Part shown: piece by piece, positions 53,189 through 62,022 of the stretch
Numbering within the stretch: position 1 is the stretch's first letter
Layout of the letters: the number at the start of each line of letters is the position of its first letter
Made by a program: the position numbers and the translations under genes
DNA from: Stenotrophomonas rhizophila
GTDB lineage: Bacteria > Pseudomonadota > Gammaproteobacteria > Xanthomonadales > Xanthomonadaceae
Direction of reading: 5' to 3'
Length of the DNA stretch: 64,000 nucleotides
Assembly (NCBI RefSeq): GCF_001704155.1
Contig: NZ_CP016294.1
Span: 1,857,501-1,921,500, forward strand
The notes under the pieces: model-generated
The model's input: only the letters and a program-made list of their open reading frames with translations
The model's database searches: none
What the model was told of the DNA's origin: nothing

Positions 53189-54076
53189 TCAGTCGATGTA
53201 GCGCTTGAGCAGGTCGCCATAGGCGTCGATGCGGCGGTCGCGCAGGAACGGCCAGATGCGGCGCACGTGTTCGCTGCGCTGCAGGTCGACATCGCAGACC
53301 AGTACGGTCGGGTCGCCACCGGCTTCGGCGATGAACTCACCCTGCGGGCCCAGCACGTGGCTGTTGCCCCAGAACTGGATGCCGGAGGCACCGAGCGGCG
53401 ACGGCTCGTGGCCGACGCGGTTGCAGCTCAGCACGGGCACGCCGTTGGCCACGGCATGGCCGCGGTGGCTGAGCACCCAGGCATCGCGCTGGCGGCCCTG
53501 TTCGTCCTTCTGGTCATCCGGATCCCAGCCGATGGCGGTGGGGTAGAGCAGCAGTTCGGCACCGGCCAGCGCCATCAGGCGCGCGGCTTCGGGGTACCAC
53601 TGGTCCCAGCAGACGAGCACGCCAAGGCGACCCACCGAGGTATCGATCGGCTTGAAGCCGATGTCGCCGGGGGTGAAGTAGAACTTCTCATAGAAGCCGG
53701 GATCGTCCGGGATGTGCATCTTGCGATACTTGCCCAGCAGGGTGCCGTCCTTTTCGAACACCACGGCGGTGTTGTGGTACAGGCCGGCGGCGCGGCGCTC
53801 GAACAGCGAGCCGACGATCACCACGCCATGCTTCTTCGCAAGCGCGCCAAGGCGCTCGGTGCTCGGCCCGGGAATCGGTTCGGCCAGGTCGAACTCATCC
53901 ACCGATTCGTGCTGGCAGAAGTACGCGCCGTTGTGCAGTTCCTGCAGCAGGACCAGCTTGGCACCCTGGGCAGCCGCTTCAGCCACGCGCGTTTCGATCA
54001 CGGCCAGGTTGGCGGCCGCGTCACCGTGGTTGCGCTCCTGGATCAGGGCGACGGAAAGGGTGTGGCGTGAGCTCAT
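53189..54076 (-). CDS. aguB: N-carbamoylputrescine amidase
   Basis: AguB hydrolyses N-carbamoylputrescine to putrescine, ammonia and CO2. The 295-residue nitrilase-fold enzyme has the catalytic triad Glu46 (LLQELHNG), Lys119 (YRKMHIPDD) and Cys156 (VCWDQWYPEA). HESVDEFDLAEPIPGP and NRVGHEPSP are typical of this branch and support the specificity. aguA, the preceding pathway step, lies upstream on the same strand, but the two are separated by 593 bases holding two palindromic elements. Confidence 0.94.
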   Translation of the reverse strand: MSSRHTLSVALIQERNHGDAAANLAVIETRVAEAAAQGAKLVLLQELHNGAYFCQHESVDEFDLAEPIPGPSTERLGALAKKHGVVIVGSLFERRAAGLYHNTAVVFEKDGTLLGKYRKMHIPDDPGFYEKFYFTPGDIGFKPIDTSVGRLGVLVCWDQWYPEAARLMALAGAELLLYPTAIGWDPDDQKDEQGRQRDAWVLSHRGHAVANGVPVLSCNRVGHEPSPLGASGIQFWGNSHVLGPQGEFIAEAGGDPTVLVCDVDLQRSEHVRRIWPFLRDRRIDAYGDLLKRYID

Positions 54077-54253
54077 CCGGGGCGGGTCCTGCAGGGGGAA
54101 AAACGCAGTTTATCGCGGATGGGTGTGTGCGGCGTGCTGGTTGTTAAACCGGTGCTGTTAAGGCCTTCAGTAGCCGGGTTTGCGGGTCGCCGGGCGTTGC
54201 CCGGCTGCTGGTGGATCCAGGCGAACAGCCTTGGTGCAGCGGCTCCGAGGCTT

Positions 54254-54357
54254 GGCGGGACGGTGCGGGTTTGCGGGGGACGCCGTGAACCCATCCATGG
54301 GGGCTTGGTCGCCGCATCCATGCGGCTCACACCCCCGCAAACCCGCCCCGACCCGCC
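54254..54357 (+). repeat. Palindromic three-stem element, copy 3
   Basis: Outer arms of 26 bases (54254-54279 and 54332-54357) pair with two mismatches. They enclose ACGCCGTGAA, the hairpin CCCATCCATGGG, the linker GGCTTGG and a second hairpin GCCGCAT-CC-ATGCGGC. The second hairpin's bases differ from those of copies 1 and 4 but pair fully. Together with copy 4 it occupies the 593-base gap between aguB and aguA; no gene is seen there. Confidence 0.82.
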
Positions 54358-54468
54358 TTCGACGGTTGGCCGGAGGCCAGGGGAAAGCAACGGCCGCAGC
54401 CAACATCGACTGCGTCTTCGTTCTGAGATCTGGCATTTGATCTTCCATGGCCACCAATACACCGTCGA

Positions 54469-54574
54469 GGGTCGGCGGGGGCGGGTTTGCGGGACTGTCA
54501 AAAACATGGATGTTTTTGCCAAGCCCCCATGGATGGGTTTACGGCGTGTCCCGCAAACCCGCACCCGCCGACCC
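54469..54574 (-). repeat. Palindromic three-stem element, copy 4
   Basis: Outer arms of 27 bases (54469-54495 and 54548-54574) have one mismatch. Read on the minus strand they enclose ACGCCGTAAA, hairpin CCCATCCATGGG, linker GGCTTGGC and hairpin AAAAACATCCATGTTTTT (54500-54517). Copy 3 stands in the opposite orientation 111 bases away. Confidence 0.82.
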
Positions 54575-54611
54575 AGCTCAGGTCATGCTGTGCCCACCGG
54601 CTGTTCGCCCA

Positions 54612-54641
54612 AAACCAAAAGCGCCGGGCAAAGCCCGGCGC
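54612..54641 (-). terminator. Rho-independent terminator after aguA
   Basis: On the minus strand GCGCCGGGC-TTT-GCCCGGCGC is followed by TTTTGGTTTT. It lies 28 bases after the aguA stop. Confidence 0.85.
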
Positions 54642-54669
54642 CTGGGAAACTCACGATTGCCGAAGCGCG

Positions 54670-55707
54670 TTACGCCGCCAGCAACCCAGCCGGCAACTGC
54701 ATGGTGATGCAGTGCAGGCTGCCGTTCTGCCAGATCAGCGAGCGGCAGGGTACCTGCACGATCTCGTGGTCCGGGTAGGCCTGGGCCAGCACGTCGCGTG
54801 CCGCGTCGTCAGCCACGTCACCGTAGGCCGGCATCAGCACCGCGCCGTTGAGGATCAGGTAATTGGCGTAGGACGCGGCCAGGCGGCGGCCTTCGTCGAT
54901 CACCGGGCGTGCCCACGGCAGCGGGAACAGGCGGTACGGCTGGCCGTCGGCGGTGCGCAGCGCGGCCAGTTCGTTGCCCATCGCCTGCAGCTCGGCATGG
55001 TGCGAATCGCTGGCGTCATCGCAGGCCTGGTAGACAATGCTGTCCACCGACGCGAAACGCGCCAGCGTGTCGATGTGCGCGTCGGTGTCGTCGCCTTCCA
55101 GGTAGCCGTGGTCCAGCCACAGCACCCGATCCTGCGCCAGCCAGCTCGCCATGTCCGCGCTCAGCGACGCACGATCCCGGTCCGGGTGGCGTTCGTGCAG
55201 GCACTTCCAGGTGGTGAGCAGGGTACCCGCGCCGTCGGTTTCGATGGCGCCGCCTTCCAGCGCGAACGGAATGCTCTGCAGCTCCGCGTCGGCGAACAGG
55301 TTGGCGGCGTGCAGCACGCCCACCAGCTGGTCGTCCAGGCTGGCCTCGAACTTGCCGCCCCAGCCGGTGAAGCGGAAGTCCAGCAGCCGGAAGCCGCCGT
55401 CGGCGCGGCGCAGCGTGATCGGGCCCGAATCGCGCAGCCAGGTGTCGTCGTACGGCGCGGTGACGAAACGCACGCGGTCGGTGTCGATCCGGTTGGAGCG
55501 CAGGCGCGCGTCGGCGTACGCCTCCAGGTCGTCATCGGCCACGATGATCACCACCGGCTGGAAGCGGGTGATGGCCGCGACCAGCGCGATGTAGGTGTCC
55601 TCGACGTCACCCAGGCGGTCGGCCCAGTCGGTGTCGGCGTGGGGCCAGGCGATCAGGATGGCGGACTGGGATTCCCATTCGGCCGGAAAGCGGAGCGTAT
55701 CGTTCAT
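54670..55707 (-). CDS. aguA: Agmatine deiminase
   Basis: AguA converts agmatine to N-carbamoylputrescine and ammonia. The 345-residue guanidino-group-modifying enzyme has FPAEWESQSAILIAWPH, DDTWLRDSGPI (substrate Asp), LEGGAIETDGAG (Glu) and the nucleophile Cys333 in NGSLHCITMQLP. Length and motifs match the family. A terminator separates it from aguB, so the two enzymes of the path are probably transcribed apart. Confidence 0.95.
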   Translation of the reverse strand: MNDTLRFPAEWESQSAILIAWPHADTDWADRLGDVEDTYIALVAAITRFQPVVIIVADDDLEAYADARLRSNRIDTDRVRFVTAPYDDTWLRDSGPITLRRADGGFRLLDFRFTGWGGKFEASLDDQLVGVLHAANLFADAELQSIPFALEGGAIETDGAGTLLTTWKCLHERHPDRDRASLSADMASWLAQDRVLWLDHGYLEGDDTDAHIDTLARFASVDSIVYQACDDASDSHHAELQAMGNELAALRTADGQPYRLFPLPWARPVIDEGRRLAASYANYLILNGAVLMPAYGDVADDAARDVLAQAYPDHEIVQVPCRSLIWQNGSLHCITMQLPAGLLAA

Positions 55708-55751
55708 GGTCTCGGTGCGATGGCCCGCCGGGCGGCGGGCGTTCTGATGGA

Positions 55752-56078
55752 TCAGCGGATCGGCGGCTTCGGGCCGACTTCGTTGCTGTCAGCCTTGTTG
55801 GCCACCACGTCGATCACCTTCTGCTTTTCGAAGTAGACGGTGAACATCGGGTAGACCCAGCGGTTGATGGTCGGCCACTGGCGCTTCTGGCCGCCGCGCG
55901 GCTCCAGCTTCTCGCTGGGCTCACCGAAGCGGCTCAGGACTTGGCTGGTGGTCTCGCCACGCACCGGCACCACCGGCGCCACCTGTTCCTTGGTGCGGTC
56001 GATCAACAGGGTGTCGGCGTGGGCGCTGGCGCAGGCCAGCAGGGCAAGCAACGGCAGTGTGGTCAGGTAACGCTTCAT
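55752..56078 (-). CDS. Small secreted protein of unknown function
   Basis: The 108-residue product has a signal peptide (LTTLPLLALLACASAHA, cleavage about residue 21). The mature part contains VPVRGETTSQVLSRFGEP, then RQWPTINRWVYPMFTVYFEKQKVIDVV, here split as WPTINRWVYP and MFTVYFEKQKVID. The pattern of a short helix, a GEP turn and a strand pair with YFEKQKV recalls SmpA/BamE-like small domains, but similarity is weak. GGGAGT precedes the ATG. It lies 44 bases upstream of aguA on the same strand. Confidence 0.75.
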   Translation of the reverse strand: MKRYLTTLPLLALLACASAHADTLLIDRTKEQVAPVVPVRGETTSQVLSRFGEPSEKLEPRGGQKRQWPTINRWVYPMFTVYFEKQKVIDVVANKADSNEVGPKPPIR

Positions 56079-56108
56079 CTCGATCTACTCCCCAGTGGTC
56101 AAGAAAGG

Positions 56109-56134
56109 AACCACGACCGACGGTCGTGGCCTAC
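56109..56134 (-). repeat. GTAG-headed REP
   Basis: On the minus strand GTAGG is followed by CCACGACC-GTC-GGTCGTGG, with perfect 8-bp arms. It lies just upstream of the small secreted-protein gene. Confidence 0.72.
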
Positions 56135-56160
56135 CCGGCGATTACAACAAAATTGGCAAT

Positions 56161-56187
56161 AAAAAACCGCCCGGAGGCGGCTTTTTA
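56161..56187 (-). terminator. Rho-independent terminator after rpmJ
   Basis: On the minus strand CCGCC-TCCG-GGCGG is followed by six Ts, 40 bases after the rpmJ stop. Confidence 0.8.
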
Positions 56188-56226
56188 TTCAGGCAGGTCG
56201 CGACCGGTGGCCGCGACGGCCCAGGC

Positions 56227-56352
56227 TCAGCGCTGGCGAGCCTTGAAACGCGGGTTCGACTTGCAGATCACGAAGATCTTGCCGCGACGACGGACGACCT
56301 TGCAGTCACGGTGACGGGACTTGGCCGACTTCAGGGAAGACAGGACTTTCAT
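56227..56352 (-). CDS. rpmJ: Ribosomal protein L36, zinc-less (YkgO-like) type
   Basis: The 41-residue protein begins [20 protein letters not shown] and ends [13 protein letters not shown], matching the L36 form that has lost part of the zinc site (two Cys remain instead of three Cys and a His). In bacteria with two L36 genes this form replaces the zinc form when zinc is short; here it may be the only one. The ATG at 56352 gives the family length. It is divergent from cmk. Confidence 0.92.
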   Translation of the reverse strand: MKVLSSLKSAKSRHRDCKVVRRRGKIFVICKSNPRFKARQR

Positions 56353-56491
56353 TGCATACCTCGGCGTAAACGTGGATTCGGTTGGAGCGCGGCCGCGATA
56401 TGCAGATGACAATCGGCAGGTGACGCCCGTTCAAGCCCGCCATTCTACCGGGCTTTTTTCCATCCTTTCAAGTGCTTGCACTAAAAATGTC

Positions 56492-56519
56492 TTGGACGGG
56501 GCCGGGCAGGGGCTAGAAT
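56492..56519 (+). promoter_or_regulatory. Sigma-70-type promoter for cmk
   Basis: TTGGAC and TAGAAT are separated by 16 bases. Transcription would start about 20 bases before the cmk ATG, leaving room for the CAGGGA ribosome-binding site. This is the best sigma-70 match I see in the window. Confidence 0.6.
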
Positions 56520-56545
56520 GGGGGGTCAAATCCACAGGGAACCCC

Positions 56546-57226
56546 ATGAACCAGCCTTCTCCCGTGCTCACCATCGACGGCCCGTCCGGGGCCGGCAAGG
56601 GGACCGTCAGCCGCATTGTCGCACGCCGGCTGGGCTGGCATTACCTGGATTCGGGCGCCCTGTACCGCGCCGTGGGCGTGGCTGCCAGCTGGGCCGATAT
56701 CGACACCTCCGATGCCTCGGCACTGGTGCGCTGCACCTTCGACACCCATGTCCGCTTCGTCGAGGCCGACGATGGCAGCCTGCGTGTCATCGTCAATGAG
56801 ACCGACGCCACCGACGAGCTTCGGCTGGAAACCACCGGGGCCCTGGCCTCGGCCATTGCCGCCATTCCCGAGGTCCGCGCCGCCCTTAAAGAACGTCAAC
56901 GCGCATTCAGGGTTCTCCCGGGCCTGGTAGCCGACGGGCGGGACATGGGGACGGTCATCTTCCCCGACGCCCCATTCAAGGTCTTCCTGACGGCCAGTGC
57001 CGAGGAGCGCGCCGAGCGCCGGCATAACCAGTTGAAAGACAAGGGGGTTTCTGTTAACTTTGATGACCTCCTGCGCGAGATCATGGCCCGCGACGCCCGT
57101 GATGCACAGCGCACAGTGGCGCCCCTGAAGCCGGCAGACGATGCCGTCGTCATCGACACCAGTGGTATCGGCATCGACGAAGTCGTTGCCAAGGTACTGG
57201 ATCTGCTTCCGGTTTCGGGTGCCTGA
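56546..57226 (+). CDS. cmk: Cytidylate kinase
   Basis: Cmk phosphorylates CMP and dCMP. The 226-residue product has Walker [10 protein letters not shown] at residues 12-20, the CMP-binding [33 protein letters not shown] in two adjoining blocks, and the lid [13 protein letters not shown]. The ATG at 56546 has CAGGGA in front; the frame extends 75 codons upstream without similarity. rpsA follows after 194 bases, the same order as in many proteobacteria. Confidence 0.95.
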   Translation: MNQPSPVLTIDGPSGAGKGTVSRIVARRLGWHYLDSGALYRAVGVAASWADIDTSDASALVRCTFDTHVRFVEADDGSLRVIVNETDATDELRLETTGALASAIAAIPEVRAALKERQRAFRVLPGLVADGRDMGTVIFPDAPFKVFLTASAEERAERRHNQLKDKGVSVNFDDLLREIMARDARDAQRTVAPLKPADDAVVIDTSGIGIDEVVAKVLDLLPVSGA

Positions 57227-57420
57227 TCCGTGGCAAGGAGGCCGCCAATCCATCGGCGGTAGTCGCACCAATGCAATGCAGTAAAAGCTCCGTCCCGCAA
57301 TGATGCGTGGCGGTTTTCCTACTTCACACACGACCTGCGTTTCCGGGGTCGACCAACAGGCGGGCAGTAAACGGAACCCTCGCGGGGACCAATGCCCATG
57401 TGTCCAACAGAGTAAATCTA

Positions 57421-59106
57421 ATGACCGAATCATTTGCCGAACTGTTTGAAGCCAGCCAGGCCAATCTGGCCAAGCTGAAGCCGGGCGCCATCGTCAGCGG
57501 TGTTGTCGTTGAAGTCCGCGGCGACGTCGTGGTGATCAACGCCGGCCTGAAGTCCGAAGGCATCGTGCCGATCGAACAGTTCCGTAACGACGCCGGCGAA
57601 ATCGACGTCGCCGAAGGCGATGTCGTCAAGGTCGCCCTCGACTCGATCGAGAACGGCTTCGGTGAAACCGTCCTGTCGCGCGAGAAAGCCAAGCGCGCCA
57701 TGGTGTGGGACGAGCTGGAAGAAGCCCTGGAAAAGAACGAAACCATCACCGGCCGCATCAGCGGCAAGGTCAAGGGTGGTTTCACCGTGGACATCAAGGA
57801 TGTCCGCGCGTTCCTGCCCGGTTCGCTGGTGGATGTGCGCCCGGTGCGCGACCCGGCCTACCTGGAAGGCAAGGAGCTGGAATTCAAGCTCATCAAGCTG
57901 GACCGCAAGCGTAACAACGTCGTGGTCTCGCGCCGCGCTGTCGTCGAAAGCGAGCACTCGGAAGAGCGCGAGCAGCTGATGGACAAGCTGCAGGAAGGCG
58001 CGATCCTGAAGGGTGTCGTCAAGAACCTGACCGATTACGGCGCATTCGTGGACCTGGGCGGCATCGACGGCCTGCTGCACATCACCGACATGGCCTGGAA
58101 GCGCGTGCGCCACCCGTCCGAAGTCGTGAACGTCGGCGACGAGCTGGACGTGCGCGTGCTGAAGTTCGACCGCGAGCGCAACCGCGTTTCGCTCGGCCTG
58201 AAGCAGCTGGGCGAGGATCCGTGGGACAACATCGCCCGTCGTTACCCGGCCAACAGCCGCGTGTTCGGCAAGGTCTCCAACGTCACCGATTACGGCGCGT
58301 TCGTCGAGATCGAGCCGGGCGTCGAAGGCCTGGTGCACGTCTCCGAGATGGATTGGACCAACAAGAACGTCAACCCGTCCAAGGTTGTGCAGGTCGGTGA
58401 CGAAGTTGAAGTCATGGTCCTGGACGTCGACGAGGAGCGTCGCCGCATCTCGCTGGGCATGAAGCAGGTTGCCGCCAATCCGTGGGAAACCTTCGCTGCC
58501 ATCCACAAGAAGGGCGACAAGGTGTCGGGCCAGATCAAGTCGATCACCGACTTCGGCATCTTCATCGGCCTGGACGGCGGTATTGATGGCCTGGTGCACC
58601 TGTCCGACATCAGCTGGAACACCACCGGCGAAGACGTGGTCCGCAACTTCAAGAAGGGCGACAACCTGGACGCCGTCGTCCTGGCCGTCGATCCGGAGCG
58701 CGAGCGCATCAGCCTGGGCGTCAAGCAGCTGGAGCAGGATCCGTTCGGTCAGTACATGGCTGCCAACCCGAAGGGTTCGAAGGTCGAAGGCGTGGTCAAG
58801 GAAGTGGACGCCAAGGGCGCTACCATCGAACTGGCTGACGGCATCGAAGGCTATGTCGCTGCGCGTGACGTTGCCAACGAGCGCGTCGACGACGCGACCC
58901 AGTTCCTGAAGGTCGGCGACAAGGTTGAAGCGAAGTTCGTGGGCATGGATCGCAAGGGTCGTACCCTGCAGCTGTCGATCAAGGCCAAGGACGACGCGGA
59001 AATGCGCGAAGTGCTGGAGGAATACCAGTCCTCTTCGGCTTCCAGCGGCACCACCCAGCTCGGCGCGCTGCTGCGTGCACAGCTGAACGGCAACAAGTCC
59101 GAGTAA
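57421..59106 (+). CDS. rpsA: Ribosomal protein S1
   Basis: S1 binds messenger RNA and helps the 30S subunit start translation. The 561-residue protein has six S1 (OB-fold) repeats: the first two bind the ribosome, and the later ones carry [40 protein letters not shown] and [20 protein letters not shown] for RNA. The acidic start [18 protein letters not shown] is typical. The 194-base leader shows only a weak ribosome-binding site and a CCGCC-GGCGG dyad near 57242, in keeping with the known self-regulation of S1. Length is normal. Confidence 0.97.
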   Translation: MTESFAELFEASQANLAKLKPGAIVSGVVVEVRGDVVVINAGLKSEGIVPIEQFRNDAGEIDVAEGDVVKVALDSIENGFGETVLSREKAKRAMVWDELEEALEKNETITGRISGKVKGGFTVDIKDVRAFLPGSLVDVRPVRDPAYLEGKELEFKLIKLDRKRNNVVVSRRAVVESEHSEEREQLMDKLQEGAILKGVVKNLTDYGAFVDLGGIDGLLHITDMAWKRVRHPSEVVNVGDELDVRVLKFDRERNRVSLGLKQLGEDPWDNIARRYPANSRVFGKVSNVTDYGAFVEIEPGVEGLVHVSEMDWTNKNVNPSKVVQVGDEVEVMVLDVDEERRRISLGMKQVAANPWETFAAIHKKGDKVSGQIKSITDFGIFIGLDGGIDGLVHLSDISWNTTGEDVVRNFKKGDNLDAVVLAVDPERERISLGVKQLEQDPFGQYMAANPKGSKVEGVVKEVDAKGATIELADGIEGYVAARDVANERVDDATQFLKVGDKVEAKFVGMDRKGRTLQLSIKAKDDAEMREVLEEYQSSSASSGTTQLGALLRAQLNGNKSE

Positions 59107-59137
59107 TCGGCCTTTACCCGTAGCAGTAGTTTCCTGG

Positions 59138-59163
59138 ACGGCCCGGACAATTGTCCGGGCCGT
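59138..59163 (+). terminator. Perfect 26-base palindrome between rpsA and ihfB
   Basis: ACGGCCCGGACAA and TTGTCCGGGCCGT abut to form 13-bp arms. Only TTTC follows (the first T belongs to the arm), so termination is probably partial and some transcripts continue into ihfB. Confidence 0.55.
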
Positions 59164-59196
59164 TTCAGGGTTTGAGACCCTCGACGCGAGTCCGCA

Positions 59197-59502
59197 ATGA
59201 CCAAATCCGAGTTGATCGAAATCCTGGCGCGCCGACAGGCGCATCTGAAGTCGGACGATGTCGATCTGGCGGTGAAGTCGTTGCTGGAGATGATGGGCGG
59301 GGCGCTGGCTGGCGGGGATCGCATCGAGATCCGCGGGTTCGGCAGTTTTTCGTTGCACTACCGGCCGCCGCGGCTGGGGCGCAACCCCAAGACCGGGGAA
59401 TCGGTCGCACTGCCGGGCAAGCATGTCCCGCATTTCAAGCCGGGCAAGGAACTCCGTGAGCGCGTAAGCGCCGTGGTGCCGCTGGAAAGCGATCCGGCCT
59501 AG
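59197..59502 (+). CDS. ihfB: Integration host factor subunit beta
   Basis: IHF-beta pairs with IHF-alpha to bend DNA sharply at specific sites. The 101-residue product has [17 protein letters not shown], the dimer core and the DNA-inserting arm [20 protein letters not shown] with its Pro, followed by [20 protein letters not shown]. The FSLHYR arm distinguishes beta from the HU family. It follows rpsA, the order conserved in gammaproteobacteria. Confidence 0.95.
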   Translation: MTKSELIEILARRQAHLKSDDVDLAVKSLLEMMGGALAGGDRIEIRGFGSFSLHYRPPRLGRNPKTGESVALPGKHVPHFKPGKELRERVSAVVPLESDPA

Positions 59503-59558
59503 TAGAGCGGATGGTTAGTCCGCTACTCTCTACCTCAAAGGGAATGGGAGCTGCCACA

Positions 59559-59843
59559 ATGAAAGTCGCACGTCTGTTGATCCTGCTCGCCGTGCTGGTG
59601 GCCGGGCTCGTCATCGGTGCCCTCAATTCGCAGGACATGACCCTCAACCTGGGGTTCACTGCCATCCATTCCAGCACCGGCCTGGCCATTACCGTGGCCC
59701 TGTTGACCGGTGCGATCATCGGTGCCGGGCTGGTCCTGGTCGGCGTGGTGATCCCGTTGTATTCCCGACTGCGCAAAGCGCAGAAAGCGGCTCCGGCCGC
59801 CGCCCCCGTGGCGTCTTCTTCTTCACCTTTCGACGGACGTTGA
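59559..59843 (+). CDS. lapA: LapA-domain inner-membrane protein
   Basis: The 94-residue product has two membrane helices (LLILLAVLVAGLVIGALNS and AITVALLTGAIIGAGLVLVG) on either side of SQDMTLNLGF, then a short cytoplasmic tail with a coiled start (IPLYSRLRKAQKAA). It matches LapA (YciS), the partner of LapB in lipopolysaccharide assembly control. GGGAG precedes the ATG. It ends six bases before lapB. Confidence 0.88.
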   Translation: MKVARLLILLAVLVAGLVIGALNSQDMTLNLGFTAIHSSTGLAITVALLTGAIIGAGLVLVGVVIPLYSRLRKAQKAAPAAAPVASSSSPFDGR

Positions 59844-59849
59844 GCGCCG

Positions 59850-61028
59850 ATGGAATTTGTATCCGAGTGGTTCTGGTTTTTCCTGTTCCTGCCGCTGGCA
59901 GCACTGTCGGGCTGGGTGATCGGCCGTCGCGGTGGCCAGCGCCATGGCGACAACCAGGTCAGCCACCTGTCCAGCACCTACTTCCGTGGCTTGAACTACC
60001 TGCTCAACGAGCAGCCCGACAAGGCCATCGAACTGTTCCTGCACATTGCCGAGCTGGACAAGGAAACCTTCGAGACCCAGGTCGCGCTGGGCCACCTGTT
60101 CCGCCGCCGGGGCGAGGTTGATCGCGCCATCCGCCTGCACCAGGGGCTGGTCAACCGCACCGACCTCAGCGACGCACAGCGCGTCCAGGCCCTGCTGGCG
60201 CTGGGCGAGGACTACATGAAGTCCGGCCTGCTCGACCGTGCCGAAACCGTCTTTACCGAACTGGCCCAGATCGACCAGCGCGCCCCGCAGGCGCTCAAGC
60301 ACCTGATCGGCATCTACCAGGCCGAGCGCGACTGGGAAAAGGCGATCGACAACGCCACCCGTTACGAAGAAGTCACCGGCGAGCCGATGGGCAAGCTGGT
60401 GGGGCAGTTCGAGTGCGAGCTGGCCGAACGCTTCCGTGGCGCCGGCAAGATCGATGAAGCCCGCGCGGCCATTGCCCGTGCCTACCAGGCCGATGCGATG
60501 TCGGTGCGTGCCGGCATCATTGAAGGACGCCTGGAAACCGATGCCGGCAACGCCGAAGCCGCCGTGCGCGCGTTCGAGCGGGCCGCCCGCAATGATCCCG
60601 AATACCTGCCCGAGGTGCTGCAGCCGTTGATGCAGAACTACCGAAAGGTGGGCGATCTGGGCGGCGCGCGCGCGTTCCTGTCGGAAATGACCGAGCACTA
60701 TCGTGGCATCGCCCCGGTCCTGGCCCTGACCCAGCTGATGGAAGAGCAGGAGGGCGTGGCCCCGGCCCGCGCCTACCTGGGCCGGCAGCTGAAGGATCGC
60801 CCGTCGGTACGCGGCGAGTCGGCATTGATCGACCTCACCCTGGCCGAAGGCGCCGACTCCACCGCCACCCTGCATGACCTCAAGCACATCACCGACCAGC
60901 TGCTGGTCCGCAATCCGGCCTATCGCTGCACGCGTTGTGGCTTCGGTGCGCGCACCCACCACTGGCAATGCCCCAGCTGCAAGGAGTGGGGTACGGTCAA
61001 GCCGCTGTTGAACTACGCGGTGCTCTGA
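59850..61028 (+). CDS. lapB: Lipopolysaccharide assembly protein B
   Basis: LapB controls lipid A synthesis by steering LpxC to the FtsH protease. The 392-residue product has one N-terminal membrane helix (WFWFFLFLPLAALSGWVIG), a set of tetratricopeptide repeats (about 40-330, for example YFRGLNYLLNEQPDKAIELF) and a C-terminal rubredoxin-like metal knuckle (YRCTRCGFGARTHHWQCPSC) with four Cys. All features needed for function are present. Genes for polysaccharide synthesis follow directly. Confidence 0.94.
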   Translation: MEFVSEWFWFFLFLPLAALSGWVIGRRGGQRHGDNQVSHLSSTYFRGLNYLLNEQPDKAIELFLHIAELDKETFETQVALGHLFRRRGEVDRAIRLHQGLVNRTDLSDAQRVQALLALGEDYMKSGLLDRAETVFTELAQIDQRAPQALKHLIGIYQAERDWEKAIDNATRYEEVTGEPMGKLVGQFECELAERFRGAGKIDEARAAIARAYQADAMSVRAGIIEGRLETDAGNAEAAVRAFERAARNDPEYLPEVLQPLMQNYRKVGDLGGARAFLSEMTEHYRGIAPVLALTQLMEEQEGVAPARAYLGRQLKDRPSVRGESALIDLTLAEGADSTATLHDLKHITDQLLVRNPAYRCTRCGFGARTHHWQCPSCKEWGTVKPLLNYAVL

Positions 61029-61031
61029 GCC

Positions 61032-62006
61032 ATGCCGGCAGGGTGGTGGATGGGGCTGCCGGCCGTGCTGGCGGTGGCGGCGGTGCTCACGTGGTGCGCC
61101 CGCCGGTACGCACTGCGGCGCAAGCTGTTCGACCAGCCCGGGGAACGCCGCAGCCATGTCGTGGCGACCCCGCGCGGGGGCGGCATTGCCATCGTGGTGA
61201 CCCTGCTGCTGGCGCTGGCCGCGGCGGCGGTCATCTGGCCGGGCGCCCGGACGCCGTTGCTGGTGTCGGGGCTGGGCCTGGTGCTGGTGGCCGGGATCGG
61301 CTGGTGGGACGACCACCGGCCGCTGCCGGCGGTGCGCCGGTTGCTGGTCCATCTGCTGGCCGCCGGCCTGCTGGCAGGTCTGGTGTGGGATGCAACGGGC
61401 AACCCTTGGCAGGCGCTGCTGGCGCTGCTGTTTACGACATCCCTGATCAACATCTGGAACTTCATGGATGGGATCAACGGGATCGCGACCAGCCAGGCCA
61501 TTCTGGCCGGCGCCGCGTTCGCGCTTGTCCTGCCGGGTCCGCTGGCGTTGGCCGGGATTGTCCTGGCACTGGCCTGCCTGGGTTTCCTGCCGTTCAATTT
61601 TCCGAATGCAAGGATCTTCATGGGCGATGTGGGCAGCGGGGCGTTAGGTTATGCCGTCGCAGCCCTGGTCTGCCTGGCCAGCGTGGCAACCGACATCTCG
61701 TGGCTGCTGCTGCTGGTGCCGCTGACGGCGTTCCTCGTGGACGCTGGCTTCACACTGCTTTCGCGCATGCTGTCGGGGCAAAGATGGATGGAGCCCCACA
61801 CCCAACATCTGTATCAACGTGCCGTCAAAAGTGGTGCAACGCACACTTCGGTTACAGGGACGTACTTTGTTTTTGGTCTGTTCAGTATTACAGTGTTTAA
61901 TGCTTGCACGTATTTGCAGCCGAGGTGGGAGGCTGCCGTGGCCGTAGCGTGGATATTCTTCGCGACCGGTCTTTGGCTGCTCCTGCGCAAGGGAATGCGC
62001 TACTAG
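61032..62006 (+). CDS. Polyprenyl-phosphate sugar-1-phosphate transferase (WecA/MraY family)
   Basis: The 324-residue membrane enzyme has about ten helices and the family motifs: PRGGGIAI, the Asp pair in GWWDDHRPLPAVRR, NIWNFMDGINGIA, FMGDVGSGALGYA and the late His block EPHTQHLYQR. It should load the first sugar phosphate onto undecaprenyl phosphate for O-antigen or a similar glycan. The last quarter, from about 61780, is clearly richer in A and T than the rest. It starts three bases after lapB and is followed by a WbpM-like gene. No specific symbol is safe. Confidence 0.9.
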   Translation: MPAGWWMGLPAVLAVAAVLTWCARRYALRRKLFDQPGERRSHVVATPRGGGIAIVVTLLLALAAAAVIWPGARTPLLVSGLGLVLVAGIGWWDDHRPLPAVRRLLVHLLAAGLLAGLVWDATGNPWQALLALLFTTSLINIWNFMDGINGIATSQAILAGAAFALVLPGPLALAGIVLALACLGFLPFNFPNARIFMGDVGSGALGYAVAALVCLASVATDISWLLLLVPLTAFLVDAGFTLLSRMLSGQRWMEPHTQHLYQRAVKSGATHTSVTGTYFVFGLFSITVFNACTYLQPRWEAAVAVAWIFFATGLWLLLRKGMRY

Positions 62007-62022
62007 AAGGATTGCCCGCTTT

